A DNA stretch of 64,000 nucleotides from the NCBI RefSeq assembly GCF_000696225.1, contig NZ_BAWN01000028.1, positions 1 through 64,000 on the forward strand. The letters are read 5' to 3'. This document shows positions 20,969-30,240 of the stretch, in pieces. How positions within the stretch are numbered: the stretch's first letter is position 1; the number at the start of each line of letters is the position of its first letter. Made by a program: the position numbers and the translations under genes. The notes beneath the pieces were generated by a model, which saw only the letters and a program-made list of their open reading frames with translations, made no database searches and was not told where the DNA came from. Source of the stretch: Serpentinimonas barnesii (GTDB lineage: Bacteria; Pseudomonadota; Gammaproteobacteria; Burkholderiales; Burkholderiaceae_C).

Positions 20969-21568
20969 ATGCCCCATAGCCGCGACCCCAAGCTGATCGT
21001 GATCGACCGCGACGGCACCCTCAACCACGACCCAGAAGACTACCTGCGCAGCCCCGACGACTGGCAGCCCCTGCCCGGCGCCTTGGAAGCGGTGGCGCGG
21101 CTCAACCAATCTGGCTGGCGCGTGGTGGTGGCCACCAACCAATCGGGCCTGGGTCGCGGCTTGTTCGATATCGCCACCCTCAACGACATTCACGCCCGCA
21201 TGCACAAGGCCTTGGCGCTGGCTGGGGGGCGGGTGGAGGCGGTGTTTTTCTGCCCGCACGCCCCCGAAGACGAATGCGATTGCCGCAAGCCAGCACCGGG
21301 GCTGTACTTGCAGATCAGCCAGCGCCTGGGGGTGCCACTGGCACAGATGGTGGCGGTGGGCGATTCGGTGCGCGACGCGCAGGCGGCACGGGCAGCGGGC
21401 TGCGAGGCGCATCTGGTGCTCACCGGCCAGTCGCTGGCGCACCGCGACGGCACGCCGGTGCCGGGCCTGCCCGCAGGCGTGACCGTGCACCCCGATTTGA
21501 CCGCTTTTGCCGATGCCATCGTGGCGCGCACGGGTGCGGCTGTTTCAGACCAGATGGGCCATTCATGA
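20969..21568 (+). CDS. gmhB: D-glycero-beta-D-manno-heptose 1,7-bisphosphate 7-phosphatase
   Basis: HAD-superfamily phosphatase of the ADP-heptose pathway for lipopolysaccharide core. The nucleophile motif is VIDRDGTLNHDPEDYL. VVVATNQSGLGRGLFD is motif II. The zinc-binding loop FFCPHAPEDECDCRKP carries His and Cys ligands, and AVGDSVRDAQAARAAG is motif IV. The 199 residues fit. The ATG at 20969 is chosen; a TTG at 20951 overlapping the glyS stop (TTGA) is an alternative. The stop overlaps the next gene by 4 bases. Confidence 0.93.
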   Translation: MPHSRDPKLIVIDRDGTLNHDPEDYLRSPDDWQPLPGALEAVARLNQSGWRVVVATNQSGLGRGLFDIATLNDIHARMHKALALAGGRVEAVFFCPHAPEDECDCRKPAPGLYLQISQRLGVPLAQMVAVGDSVRDAQAARAAGCEAHLVLTGQSLAHRDGTPVPGLPAGVTVHPDLTAFADAIVARTGAAVSDQMGHS

Positions 21569-22356
21569 CCGCGATTTACGCCTTGCGTTCCTTGTTGCAT
21601 ATGCTGTTCATGGCCATCACGGTGGTGCCGTGGGCGCTGGCGGTGGTGTTGGCGGCGCCCTTGGTCGGTGGTGCCCGCGTCTACCGCATGTGCGCGGCCT
21701 GGCTGGCCACGGCGGTCTGGGCCGGTGGCTGGATACTGGGCATCCGCAACCGCGTCACGGGCTGGGAGAACCTGCCCCAGGGCCGCTTGGATGCAGCGGT
21801 GCTGCTGGTCAAGCACCAGTCGGTCTGGGAGACCTTCAGCATGCCGGCGTTGATGCCGCGCCCGCTCGCCTTTGTGTTCAAAAAAGAGCTGCTGCGCATC
21901 CCGTTTTTTGGCTGGGCAATGGGGCGCATGGACATGATCCACATCGACCGCGCGCAGCGCAACCGAGCCTTTGCCAAGGTGGTGCAGCAGGGCCGGCGCT
22001 TGTTGGGCCAAGGCACTTGGGTCATCATGTTTCCCGAGGGCACGCGCATTGCGCGCGGCCAAGTGGGGGACTACAAAAGCGGCGGCACCCGGCTGGCGAT
22101 TCAAACCGGGGTGCCGGTGATCCCGGTCGCCGTCAATTCCGGCCGCTGCTGGCCGGCCAAGGCCTTTATCAAGCGCCCGGGGGTGGTGGATATTTCGATC
22201 GGGCCACCGATACCCAGCGCCGGGCGCGACGCCGAGGAGCTGCTGCGCGAGGTGCAAGACTGGATCGAGGCCGAGATGCGCCGCCTCGACCCCGAAGCCT
22301 ACCCCGAAGCCACCTACCCCGGCGCAACCACCGCCATCCAGCCCAGCCAGCCGTGA
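21565..22356 (+). CDS. 1-acyl-glycerol-3-phosphate acyltransferase (PlsC family)
   Basis: Membrane-associated lysophospholipid acyltransferase that makes phosphatidic acid. A hydrophobic N-terminus spans about residues 5-60. The acyltransferase block begins VLLVKHQSVWETF near residue 78. The usual HX4D catalytic pair reads HX4E here. The glycerol-phosphate motif FPEGTRIARGQ near residue 155 and VPVIPVAVNSGRCW follow. It is coupled to gmhB upstream (ATGA) and to the metallopeptidase-like gene downstream (GTGA). The 263-residue length is normal. Confidence 0.92.
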   Translation: MTAIYALRSLLHMLFMAITVVPWALAVVLAAPLVGGARVYRMCAAWLATAVWAGGWILGIRNRVTGWENLPQGRLDAAVLLVKHQSVWETFSMPALMPRPLAFVFKKELLRIPFFGWAMGRMDMIHIDRAQRNRAFAKVVQQGRRLLGQGTWVIMFPEGTRIARGQVGDYKSGGTRLAIQTGVPVIPVAVNSGRCWPAKAFIKRPGVVDISIGPPIPSAGRDAEELLREVQDWIEAEMRRLDPEAYPEATYPGATTAIQPSQP

Positions 22357-23126
22357 TCGATGCGCTCGGCGCGCCCCCTTTGCGCCACCCGCAAGCCAAC
22401 CGCGAACGCCTGCTTGGCGGGCAGCGGGTAGGCTACCGCTTCGAGCGCGCCCAGCGCAAGACGCTGGGCTTGCGCGTGTGCCCCCAAGGCCTAACGGTGC
22501 GCGCCCCCGCCCGCTTGGCGCTGGCCGAGGTGGAGCGCTTTTTGGACAGCAAGGCGCGTTGGATACTCGGTAAATTGCAGCAGGTGCAGGCGCGGCCAAG
22601 CCCAGATGCGCCGCCTACGCCGGAGCAACTGGCTGCGCGCTGGCGCGCCGGGGCCAGCGTGCCCTATCTGGGCCAGCCCTTGGCTTTGCTGCTAGAACCC
22701 GCAGCCGGCCTGGCTCCCGGCAGCGCCCGCTTGAGCGAGGCCGGCTTGCACCTGGCGCTGCCCCTAGGCAGCGCGCCCGAGCGCGTGCGCAGCGCCGTCT
22801 ATGGCTGGTTGCAGCGCAGCGCCTACAGCCTGTACGTGCAGCGCTTGCAGCACTTTGCGCCGCAGCTTGGGGTGCAGTGGCGCAGCCTCAAGCTCTCCAA
22901 TGCCGGTACGCGCTGGGGCAGCGCCAAGGCCGACGGCAGCCTGCGCCTGCACTGGCGGCTGATCCAGCTTGAGCCGCATTTGATCGACTACGTGGTGGTG
23001 CACGAACTGGCGCACCTGCGCGAGATGAACCACAGCCCGGCCTTTTGGCAACTGGTGCAGGGCGTGTTACCAGACCAGATCGAGCGCCGCCGTGCCCTGA
23101 AACAGGTGCAGCTGCCCAGCGATTAA
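22353..23126 (+). CDS. YgjP-like zinc metalloprotein (DUF45/SprT-like)
   Basis: 257-residue soluble protein with the C-terminal zinc motif VVVHELAHLREMNHSPAFW near residue 213 (HExxH plus a distal His), preceded by NAGTRWGSAKADGSLRLHWR, the conserved block of YgjP/DUF45 proteins. The N-terminal half is a beta-rich domain with FERAQRKTLGLRV. It is a predicted metal-dependent hydrolase of unknown substrate. The GTG start overlaps the plsC stop. The stop is shared tail to tail with the cyclic-di-GMP protein, within the palindrome TTAA. Confidence 0.85.
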   Translation: MIDALGAPPLRHPQANRERLLGGQRVGYRFERAQRKTLGLRVCPQGLTVRAPARLALAEVERFLDSKARWILGKLQQVQARPSPDAPPTPEQLAARWRAGASVPYLGQPLALLLEPAAGLAPGSARLSEAGLHLALPLGSAPERVRSAVYGWLQRSAYSLYVQRLQHFAPQLGVQWRSLKLSNAGTRWGSAKADGSLRLHWRLIQLEPHLIDYVVVHELAHLREMNHSPAFWQLVQGVLPDQIERRRALKQVQLPSD

Positions 23127-25729
23127 GCGCCAGGCGGCTGCGGTGTGCGCGCCAGCACCCAAGCTTGCAAGGCCTCGGGGGGCAGCGGGCGGCTGAAGAA
23201 ATAGCCTTGGGCCTCATCGCAGCCGTGCTTGAGCAGCCAAGCCATTTGCTCGGCCGTTTCCACCCCTTCGGCCACGGTGCGCATGCCCAAGTGATCGGCC
23301 AGCCCGATCACGGCGCGCACGATGGCGCGGTCGTCCGGGTCGAGGTGCAGGTCGCGCACAAAGCTTTGGTCGATCTTGAGCCGGGCCACCTTAAAGCGCT
23401 TGAGGTAGCTGAGCGACGAGTAGCCGGTGCCGAAGTCGTCGATGGCGATGGGCAGTTGCAGCCGCCGCAAGCCCTCTAGGGTGTTGATCGAGCCTTGCGG
23501 GTTGATCATGGCGCAGCTTTCAGTCAGCTCGATTTCCAGCCGTTGCGGCGGCATTCCACTTTCGCGCAGCAGTTGCCCGATCCGTTCAGCCAGCCGCAGG
23601 TCGCGAAATTGCACCGCCGACAGGTTGACGGCGACCCTTATAGGCCCCAGCCCGGCGGCGTCCCAAAGCCGCAACTGCTGCAAGCCTTGGCGCAGCACCC
23701 AATCGCCGATGGGCAGGATGAGGCCGGTGCTTTCGGCGATGGGGATGAACTCGGCCGGTGAAATCGGGCCCAGTTCGGGGTGCTGCCAGCGCAGCAAGGC
23801 TTCCACGCCCAGCATCTGCTCGTCGTCCAGTCGCACCTGGGGCTGATAGACCAGCGTCAGTTGGCCGCGTTCGAGCGCCAGCCGCAAATCGTTTTGCAAG
23901 CGCAGCGTGCGGCTGCTGTGGGCGCCCATGGTCGGATTGAAAAAACAGTAGGTGCTGCGGCCCTCGTGCTTGGCCTGGTACATGGCCATGTCGGCGCAGC
24001 GCGCCAGTTCGTCGAGCGTACTGCCGTCGCGCGGGTACAGCGCAATCCCGATCGAGGCCGTGGCCGTGATTTCGTGCGCGCCCACAACTAGGCTGCACCG
24101 CGCATGCTCGCTCAGCTTTTCGGCCACTTGGATTGCGGCCCCTTGGTCGCATTCGGGCAACAAGAGCACGAACTCGTCGCCGCCTTGGCGCGAGAGGGTG
24201 TCGCCCGCGCGCAGCAAGGCGTTCAGCCGCTGCGCCACCCGCTGCAGCAGCTCGTCGCCAAGGTGGTGACCCAGGGTGTCGTTGATGTGCTTGAAATTGT
24301 CCAGGTCCAGGTACATCAGCGCCATCTGCTGGCCGTGGCGCTGCGCCAGGCTGGCGGCTTGATGGAAGCGGTCGTGCAGCAGTTGCCGGTTGGGCAAACC
24401 GGTGAGCTGGTCAAAATAAGCCAAGCGCTCAATCTGCTGCTCGGCCAATTTGCGCTGTGTGATGTCTTCTTTGACCGCCACGTAGTGCGTGATGCTGCCA
24501 TCGGGCTGAATGATGGGGGCTAGGCGCGCCATCTCGGTGTATTCGCTGCCGTCTTTGCGCCGGTTGATGAGCTCGCCTTCCCAGCGCTGGCCGGAACTCA
24601 GCGCCGCCCACATGTCCCGATAGACCGAGGGCGGGGTTTTGCCCGACTGCAATAGGCGCGGGTTCTGGCCCAGCGCCTCCTGCGGGGTGTAGCCGGTGGC
24701 GTGGAAAAAAGCCGCGTTGGCGTATTCGATTTCGGCGTCGAGGTTGGCGATCACGATCGACGAGGGACTTTGCTCGACCGCCTGCTGCAATTTGAGCAGC
24801 GCCTCCATTGATTGGTGGCGCTCGATTGCCAGCCCTGCCAAGTAGGCGCCGCGCTCCAAGGTGGCCATCTCATCCGGCGAGGGTGCCCCGATCTGTTGGG
24901 TGTAAACGGCAAAGGTGCCCAGCACCTGCCCTTGCGGCCCCTTGATCGGCAGCGACCAGCACGCGGCCAAGCCGTGCGGCAGCGCCAGGTGTTTGTAGTC
25001 GGCCCAGAGCGGGTCGGTGGCGATATCGGACACGATCACCGCGTGGCCATGGTAGGCGGCACTGCCACAGGAGCCGGCCACGGGGCCGATGGCTAGTCCG
25101 TTTATGGCCTGCCGGAAGGCGGCGGGCAGGTCGGGGCTGGCGCAGTCGCGCACGGTGCGGGTTTTGGGGTCGAGCCGCAGCAGGCTAAAGAGGCGGCCGG
25201 GCAACAGGGTCTGGTAGCCACGCACCATGAATTCCAGCAAGGGTTGCAGTCCGGTTTGGCCGAGCAAGCGCTCCAACACCTGGCGCTCCAGTTCGGCCAC
25301 CTGTTCTTGCTGTTTGCGCGCGCTGATGTCGAGCAGCACGCCATGCGCCCAGGTGATGGTGCCGGCGGCGTCGTACTCCATCCAGGTGCGGTCTTCAATC
25401 CAGGCCCAGCGCCCATCGGCGGTGCGCAAGCGATAATGCTGCACGTAATTCTCGACGCCTTGCAGGCGCTTGGCTTCGACCTCGGCATTGAGGCCGTCCA
25501 GGTCGTCTGGGTGCACCAGATCCAAGTAGAGCAGGTGCCGGCGCATCCAGTCGGTGGCGGTGTAGCCCCACTGGCTGACGTTGTCGCTCACGTACGCGAC
25601 CGGGCAGCCCTCGGCCCCTACCCAGGTGATGGCCACCACCGGCGAGGCGTTGATGGCCGTAGCCAAAAAACCCGGGCCGGAGTGGCGCGGACCCGGGGCG
25701 TAGGGGGCAAGTGGGTGGGGCGCTTGCAT
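23123..25729 (-). CDS. PAS-GAF-PAS-GGDEF-EAL signalling protein
   Basis: 868-residue cyclic-di-GMP turnover protein. The order is an N-terminal PAS (about 25-140, ending in a PAC-like region), a GAF (about 155-300), a second PAS (about 310-430, FHATGYTPQEALGQNP), a GGDEF domain with intact GGDEF at residues 516-520, and an EAL domain with EALLRWQHPE at 643. The EAL domain keeps ELTESCAMI, AIDDFGTGYSSLSYL, KIDQSFV and EGVETAEQ, so phosphodiesterase activity is likely. No membrane segment is visible, so it is probably cytosolic. Which activity dominates cannot be told. Confidence 0.93.
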   Translation of the reverse strand: MQAPHPLAPYAPGPRHSGPGFLATAINASPVVAITWVGAEGCPVAYVSDNVSQWGYTATDWMRRHLLYLDLVHPDDLDGLNAEVEAKRLQGVENYVQHYRLRTADGRWAWIEDRTWMEYDAAGTITWAHGVLLDISARKQQEQVAELERQVLERLLGQTGLQPLLEFMVRGYQTLLPGRLFSLLRLDPKTRTVRDCASPDLPAAFRQAINGLAIGPVAGSCGSAAYHGHAVIVSDIATDPLWADYKHLALPHGLAACWSLPIKGPQGQVLGTFAVYTQQIGAPSPDEMATLERGAYLAGLAIERHQSMEALLKLQQAVEQSPSSIVIANLDAEIEYANAAFFHATGYTPQEALGQNPRLLQSGKTPPSVYRDMWAALSSGQRWEGELINRRKDGSEYTEMARLAPIIQPDGSITHYVAVKEDITQRKLAEQQIERLAYFDQLTGLPNRQLLHDRFHQAASLAQRHGQQMALMYLDLDNFKHINDTLGHHLGDELLQRVAQRLNALLRAGDTLSRQGGDEFVLLLPECDQGAAIQVAEKLSEHARCSLVVGAHEITATASIGIALYPRDGSTLDELARCADMAMYQAKHEGRSTYCFFNPTMGAHSSRTLRLQNDLRLALERGQLTLVYQPQVRLDDEQMLGVEALLRWQHPELGPISPAEFIPIAESTGLILPIGDWVLRQGLQQLRLWDAAGLGPIRVAVNLSAVQFRDLRLAERIGQLLRESGMPPQRLEIELTESCAMINPQGSINTLEGLRRLQLPIAIDDFGTGYSSLSYLKRFKVARLKIDQSFVRDLHLDPDDRAIVRAVIGLADHLGMRTVAEGVETAEQMAWLLKHGCDEAQGYFFSRPLPPEALQAWVLARTPQPPGA

Positions 25730-25807
25730 GGCGGTGGGGCGAGGATCAGATTTTCGCTTATGGCATTATGAACCCAATCTGAAACAAGGGCATGACGCCC
25801 GGCAACC

Positions 25808-26212
25808 ATGGCCAAAAACAGCTACACCATCGGCGACTTGGCGCGCGAGTTCGACTTGACTACGCGCGCGATTCGCTTTTACGAAGACATGGGCCTGCTG
25901 CAACCGCAGCGCACTGGCCCGGCCGGGCGCAGCCGCGCCTACAGCGCGCGCGACCGCACCCGGCTCAAGCTCACCTTGCGCGCCAAGCGCCTGGGCCTGA
26001 GCCTGTCGCAAGCCAAAGACATCATCGACATGTACGAAAGCCCGCGCGACACCGGGCCGCAGCTGCGCAAATTTCTGGCGGTGCTGGCGCTGCACCGGCG
26101 CCAGCTCGAAGAACAACTGGCCGACCTGCAAGCCAATCTGGACGAGGTGAAGGTGCACGAGAAAGAGGCGCGCGCGCTGCTGCTCAAGCTGGACAAAGAG
26201 GCGGGTGTCTGA
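25808..26212 (+). CDS. liuR: MerR-family regulator LiuR
   Basis: 134-residue MerR-type regulator: the N-terminal winged helix YTIGDLAREFDLTTRAIRFY is followed by EDMGLLQPQRTGPAGRSRAY and a long dimerisation coiled coil (about residues 80-128) with no metal-binding cysteines. It sits directly upstream of isovaleryl-CoA dehydrogenase, with a palindromic site between them. This is the arrangement of LiuR, regulator of leucine and branched-chain acyl-CoA breakdown in proteobacteria. The effector is not visible from sequence. Confidence 0.88.
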   Translation: MAKNSYTIGDLAREFDLTTRAIRFYEDMGLLQPQRTGPAGRSRAYSARDRTRLKLTLRAKRLGLSLSQAKDIIDMYESPRDTGPQLRKFLAVLALHRRQLEEQLADLQANLDEVKVHEKEARALLLKLDKEAGV

Positions 26213-26281
26213 GCCGGCCGCTGCTGCGGGTTAGGCCCGGTAGCGCCAGCGGCCGCAGCCGTGCATAATTTGCTTTATGAC

Positions 26282-26304
26282 TTGACGTTTACGTAAACGT
26301 AAAC
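26282..26304 (+). promoter_or_regulatory. LiuR operator with -35-like box
   Basis: A perfect inverted repeat GTTTACG-TAAA-CGTAAAC lies at 26287-26304, 46 bases before the isovaleryl-CoA dehydrogenase start. TTGACG at 26282-26287 abuts it and could be a -35 box. The repeat closely resembles the TTTACGTNAACGTAAA type of site known for MerR-family LiuR, and the liuR gene is adjacent. Confidence 0.7.
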
Positions 26305-26349
26305 TTGCCTGCCCCCTTTTTTAGCCACAACCCCCTTGGAGACCTGCCC

Positions 26350-27555
26350 ATGAACGCGCTGCCCCAACTGCCCGGCCTGAACTTTATGCTCGGCGACGAC
26401 ATCGACGCCCTGCGCGACGCGGTGCGCAGCTTTGCGCAGGCCGAAATCGCCCCGCGCGCGGCCGAGATTGACCGCAGCGACCAGTTCCCCATGGACCTGT
26501 GGCGCAAGATGGGCGACCTGGGCCTGCTGGGCATCACCGTGCCCGAAGCCTACGGCGGTGCCGACATGGGCTATTTGGCGCACATGATCGCCATGGAGGA
26601 GATCAGCCGCGCCAGCGCCTCGGTGGGCCTGTCCTACGGCGCGCACTCCAACCTGTGCGTGAACCAGATCAAGCGCAATGGCAGCGAGGCGCAAAAACAG
26701 AAGTACCTGCCCAAGCTCATTTCCGGCGAGCACGTGGGCGCACTGGCCATGAGCGAGACCGGCGCCGGCTCCGACGTGCTGAGCATGAAGCTGCGCGCGC
26801 AAGACCAGGGCGGCTATTACCTGCTCAACGGCCACAAGATGTGGATCACCAATGGGCCCGACGCCGATACCCTGGTGGTGTACGCCCAAACAGCCGGGCT
26901 GGATGGCGAGCCCGCAGGCGCGCGCCGCCAAATCACCGCCTTTCTGATCGAAAAGGGCATGAAGGGCTTTTCCATTGCGCAAAAGCTTGACAAGCTGGGC
27001 ATGCGCGGCAGCCACACCGGCGAGCTGGTGTTCGAGAACGTCGAGGTGCCGGCGGAAAACATCCTGGGCGGCCTGAACCAGGGCGCCAAGGTGCTGATGA
27101 GCGGGCTGGACTACGAGCGCGCCGTGCTGGCGGCCGGGCCCATCGGCATCATGCAGGCGGTGCTGGACAACGTCATTCCCTACATCCACGACCGCAAACA
27201 GTTCGGCCAGAGCATCGGTGAATTCCAGTTGGTGCAAGCCAAGGTGGCCGATATGTACACCACGCTGCAAGCCGGGCGCGCCTTTTGCTATCAGATTGGC
27301 AAAAACCTCGACATGCTGGGTGCCCAGCACGTGCGCCAGGTGCGCAAGGACTGCGCGTCGGTCATTCTGTGGTGTGCCGAGCAGGCCACGCGCATGGCCA
27401 GTGACGGCATCCAGATTTTTGGCGGCAACGGCTACATCAACGACTACCCGCTGGGCCGTTTGTGGCGCGACGCCAAGCTGTATGAAATCGGGGCTGGCAC
27501 CAGCGAGGTGCGGCGCATGCTGATCGGGCGCGAGCTGTTCAACGAAACCCGCTGA
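26350..27555 (+). CDS. liuA: isovaleryl-CoA dehydrogenase
   Basis: FAD enzyme that oxidises isovaleryl-CoA to 3-methylcrotonyl-CoA in leucine degradation. The 401-residue protein has the acyl-CoA dehydrogenase layout. [18 protein letters not shown] and [15 protein letters not shown] are flavin-binding blocks. The catalytic base lies in [13 protein letters not shown] (Glu256), the position typical of isovaleryl-CoA dehydrogenases. The start [12 protein letters not shown] follows GGAGA at a good distance. An upstream TTG frame runs into the operator and is rejected. It is probably controlled by LiuR. Confidence 0.94.
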   Translation: MNALPQLPGLNFMLGDDIDALRDAVRSFAQAEIAPRAAEIDRSDQFPMDLWRKMGDLGLLGITVPEAYGGADMGYLAHMIAMEEISRASASVGLSYGAHSNLCVNQIKRNGSEAQKQKYLPKLISGEHVGALAMSETGAGSDVLSMKLRAQDQGGYYLLNGHKMWITNGPDADTLVVYAQTAGLDGEPAGARRQITAFLIEKGMKGFSIAQKLDKLGMRGSHTGELVFENVEVPAENILGGLNQGAKVLMSGLDYERAVLAAGPIGIMQAVLDNVIPYIHDRKQFGQSIGEFQLVQAKVADMYTTLQAGRAFCYQIGKNLDMLGAQHVRQVRKDCASVILWCAEQATRMASDGIQIFGGNGYINDYPLGRLWRDAKLYEIGAGTSEVRRMLIGRELFNETR

Positions 27556-27741
27556 GGCGCACGCCCAAGGCGACGCGGCGCTGCGGCGCTTGCGCTGGCT
27601 TGTGGCGGCACAGGCTGAAAGTGCAGCGCCGGGCACCTGGCTGCGCAGCCTCGGAGGCGCGGCCAATTTGTGCTAGTGTGGCGGTCTGAACCTTCGCTTG
27701 GCTACATTCCGCGCCCACTCCCCCCACTGCAACCACTGCCT

Positions 27742-29610
27742 ATGGCCACCACCCTGCCGCAACGGCTCGACTCCACCCTGGCGCACGACATTGCGCTTGC
27801 CATGATCGACGGCTTTGACCGCCATTACCGCCTGTTTCGGGCCGAATCGGCGCGCGCCAAGCACCGCTTCGAAACCCAAGACTGGCACGGCCAGCAGCGC
27901 GCCCAGCGCGAGCGCATCGAGTTCTACGACCTGCGCGTGAAAGAATGTGTGACGCGGCTGGAGCGCGAATACCACGCCGCGCAGTTGCCGATGGAGGTCT
28001 GGCAGCAGATCAAGCTGTTTTATGTGGGCATGCTGGTGGACCACCGCCAGCCCGAGCTGGCCGAAACCTTTTTCAATTCGGTCAGCACCAAAATTTTGCA
28101 CCGCTGCTATTTCCAGAACGACTTTATTTTCGTGCGCCCGGCGGTGAGCACCGAATACCTGGAACCCCAAGACCCGCAAACCCACACCAGCTACCGCAGC
28201 TATTACCCGCAGCGCGACAACCTGCTGAGCGAATTGCGCCGCATGGTGCGCGATTTTGGCCTGCGCGCCCCGTTTGAAGATTTTGAGCGCGACACCCAGG
28301 CGGTCTATGCGGCGCTGCTGCCCTTGTTTGAGCACGACAAGCTGCGCGCCAATTTCCAGATCCAGGTGCTGCACAGCCTGTTTTACCGCAACAAGGGCGC
28401 TTATGCGGTGGGCAAGCTCATCAATGGCTTTCAGGAGCTGCCTTTTGCGCTGCCGATTTTGCACAACGACAGCGGCCAACTGCTGATCGACACCCTGCTG
28501 CACGGCGAAGACGATTTGCTGATGATATTCAGCTTTGCCCGCGCCTATTTTATGGTCGACATGGAGGTGCCCAGCGCCTACGTGCAGTTCCTGCGCAGCA
28601 TGATGCCGCGCAAGCCACGGGCCGAGTTCTACAACGCGCTGGGCTTGGCCAAGCAGGGCAAAACGCTGTTTTACCGCGATTTTCTGTACCACATGCGGCA
28701 CAGCACCGACAAGTTCCGCATCTCCCCCGGCATCAAGGGCATGGTCATGCTGGTGTTCGACCTGCCCAGCTTCCCCTTTGTGTTCAAGGTCATCAAAGAT
28801 TTTTACCCGCCGCAAAAAGACACCACGCGCGAGCAGATCCGGGGCAAATACCAGCTCGTCAAGCAGCACGACCGGGTCGGGCGCATGGCCGATTCGCTTG
28901 AATTCACCGAAGTCGGTTTTCCGCGCGCCCGCTTCAACGACGACCTGATCGAAGAAATCAAAAAGTTTGCCCCGAGCCAGATCGAAATCAGCGACCGCGA
29001 TGGCGACGGCACCATCGAGGTGGTGATCAAGCACGTCTATATCGAACGGCGCATGATTCCGCTCAACATCTATTTGCAGGAAGCCTTTGAGGTGCTGCAA
29101 AAAAACCGCGACGACGCCACCGCCCAGGCGCAGTTGCAGCGCGCCGTGATCGAATACGGCAACGCCATCAAAGACCTGGTGGCGGCCAACATCTTCCCCG
29201 GCGACATGCTGTGGAAGAACTTTGGCATCACGCGCCACGGCAAGGTGGTGTTCTACGACTACGACGAAATTGAATACATCACCGATTGCAACTTCCGCCG
29301 CGTGCCGCAGGCGCGCAACGAAGACGAGGAAATGAGCGGCGACGTCTGGTACAACGTGGCCAAGAACGACGTGTTCCCCGAAACCTTCGGCCCCTTTTTG
29401 CTCAGCAACCCGCGTGTGCGCGAAGTCTTCATGCGCCACCACGCCGATTTGCTGCAGGCCGATTTTTGGCAGGCGCACAAAGAGCGCATCGCCGCCGGGC
29501 ATGTACACGACGTCTTCCCCTACGAGCGCGAGCGCCGTTTCGTGGTGCAGCGCGCCCAAGCCGCCGCTGCCATGGCGGCCCAGGCCGCCGCCGCTGCAGC
29601 CACCCCATGA
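27742..29610 (+). CDS. aceK: isocitrate dehydrogenase kinase/phosphatase
   Basis: Bifunctional enzyme that switches isocitrate dehydrogenase off by phosphorylation, directing carbon into the glyoxylate bypass. The 622-residue protein has the AceK regulatory N-terminal half and a kinase-like C-terminal half with [18 protein letters not shown] (ATP lysine, near residue 345), the catalytic region [19 protein letters not shown], and the metal Asp in [15 protein letters not shown]. The start [10 protein letters not shown] is chosen by homology. No aceA or aceB gene is in the window; its neighbours make acetyl-CoA instead. Confidence 0.96.
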   Translation: MATTLPQRLDSTLAHDIALAMIDGFDRHYRLFRAESARAKHRFETQDWHGQQRAQRERIEFYDLRVKECVTRLEREYHAAQLPMEVWQQIKLFYVGMLVDHRQPELAETFFNSVSTKILHRCYFQNDFIFVRPAVSTEYLEPQDPQTHTSYRSYYPQRDNLLSELRRMVRDFGLRAPFEDFERDTQAVYAALLPLFEHDKLRANFQIQVLHSLFYRNKGAYAVGKLINGFQELPFALPILHNDSGQLLIDTLLHGEDDLLMIFSFARAYFMVDMEVPSAYVQFLRSMMPRKPRAEFYNALGLAKQGKTLFYRDFLYHMRHSTDKFRISPGIKGMVMLVFDLPSFPFVFKVIKDFYPPQKDTTREQIRGKYQLVKQHDRVGRMADSLEFTEVGFPRARFNDDLIEEIKKFAPSQIEISDRDGDGTIEVVIKHVYIERRMIPLNIYLQEAFEVLQKNRDDATAQAQLQRAVIEYGNAIKDLVAANIFPGDMLWKNFGITRHGKVVFYDYDEIEYITDCNFRRVPQARNEDEEMSGDVWYNVAKNDVFPETFGPFLLSNPRVREVFMRHHADLLQADFWQAHKERIAAGHVHDVFPYERERRFVVQRAQAAAAMAAQAAAAAATP

Positions 29611-29620
29611 AGCGAGCCCT

Positions 29621-30208
29621 ATGACGCTGGACGAAGCCTTCATGCTGGCCGCCAACGCCGTGACGGTGATCGGCCTGCCCTTTGCCCTCTGGACCTATGT
29701 GGAGCAGGCGCGCAAAGAGCGCGAGAACGAAGAAGAAGAGGCCTACCAGCACCTGAGCGATGCCTACAACCAGTTTTTGCAGGTGGTGCTGGCCCATGCC
29801 GACTTGCAACTGCGCAGCACCCGTGCGCTGCCCCACCCCAGCCCCGAGCAGCGCGAGCGCATGCTGGTGATCTTTGACATGCTCATTAGCCTGTTCGAGC
29901 GCGCCTACTTGGTGGCCTACAAAGAGGCGATGAGCCCGACCGAGCAGCGGCGCTGGAACAGTTGGGACGACTACATGCGCGAGTGGTGCCGGCGCGAGGA
30001 CTTTGCCGCTGCGTTGCAGCACCTGCTGCGTGGCGAAGACCCGGACTTTGTGGCCTACATCGAGCAGGTGGCGCGCGAGGAGCGCGAGGCGCTGTTGCGC
30101 GAAACCGCGGCCGATGCCGCTGGCGCGCTGGCGTCCCTGCCCGTGCCCGATCCAGCTCCCAAGCCAGACTGCGTCCCAGCCCCAGAATCGGCCCGTTCAG
30201 CAGGCTGA
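29621..30208 (+). CDS. membrane-anchored protein of unknown function
   Basis: 195 residues, not recognised as a named family. One hydrophobic segment near the N-terminus (about residues 8-25, LAANAVTVIGLPFALW) is followed by a charged stretch QARKERENEEEEAY. The cytosolic part is mostly helical (about 35-165) with conserved-looking Trp/Tyr residues (RWNSWDDYMREWCRRED). The tail is Ala/Pro-rich and probably disordered. The ATG at 29621 lies 10 bases after aceK, so it is probably co-transcribed. Its role is unknown. Confidence 0.8.
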   Translation: MTLDEAFMLAANAVTVIGLPFALWTYVEQARKERENEEEEAYQHLSDAYNQFLQVVLAHADLQLRSTRALPHPSPEQRERMLVIFDMLISLFERAYLVAYKEAMSPTEQRRWNSWDDYMREWCRREDFAAALQHLLRGEDPDFVAYIEQVAREEREALLRETAADAAGALASLPVPDPAPKPDCVPAPESARSAG

Positions 30209-30240
30209 AACCCCTTTTCATTCCACCAGGAGCCCCCACC

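Noticed and set aside
27673-29655. 660-codon minus-strand frame opposite aceK
   Set aside because: aceK is unmistakable on the plus strand; the antisense frame is an artefact of strong third-position GC.
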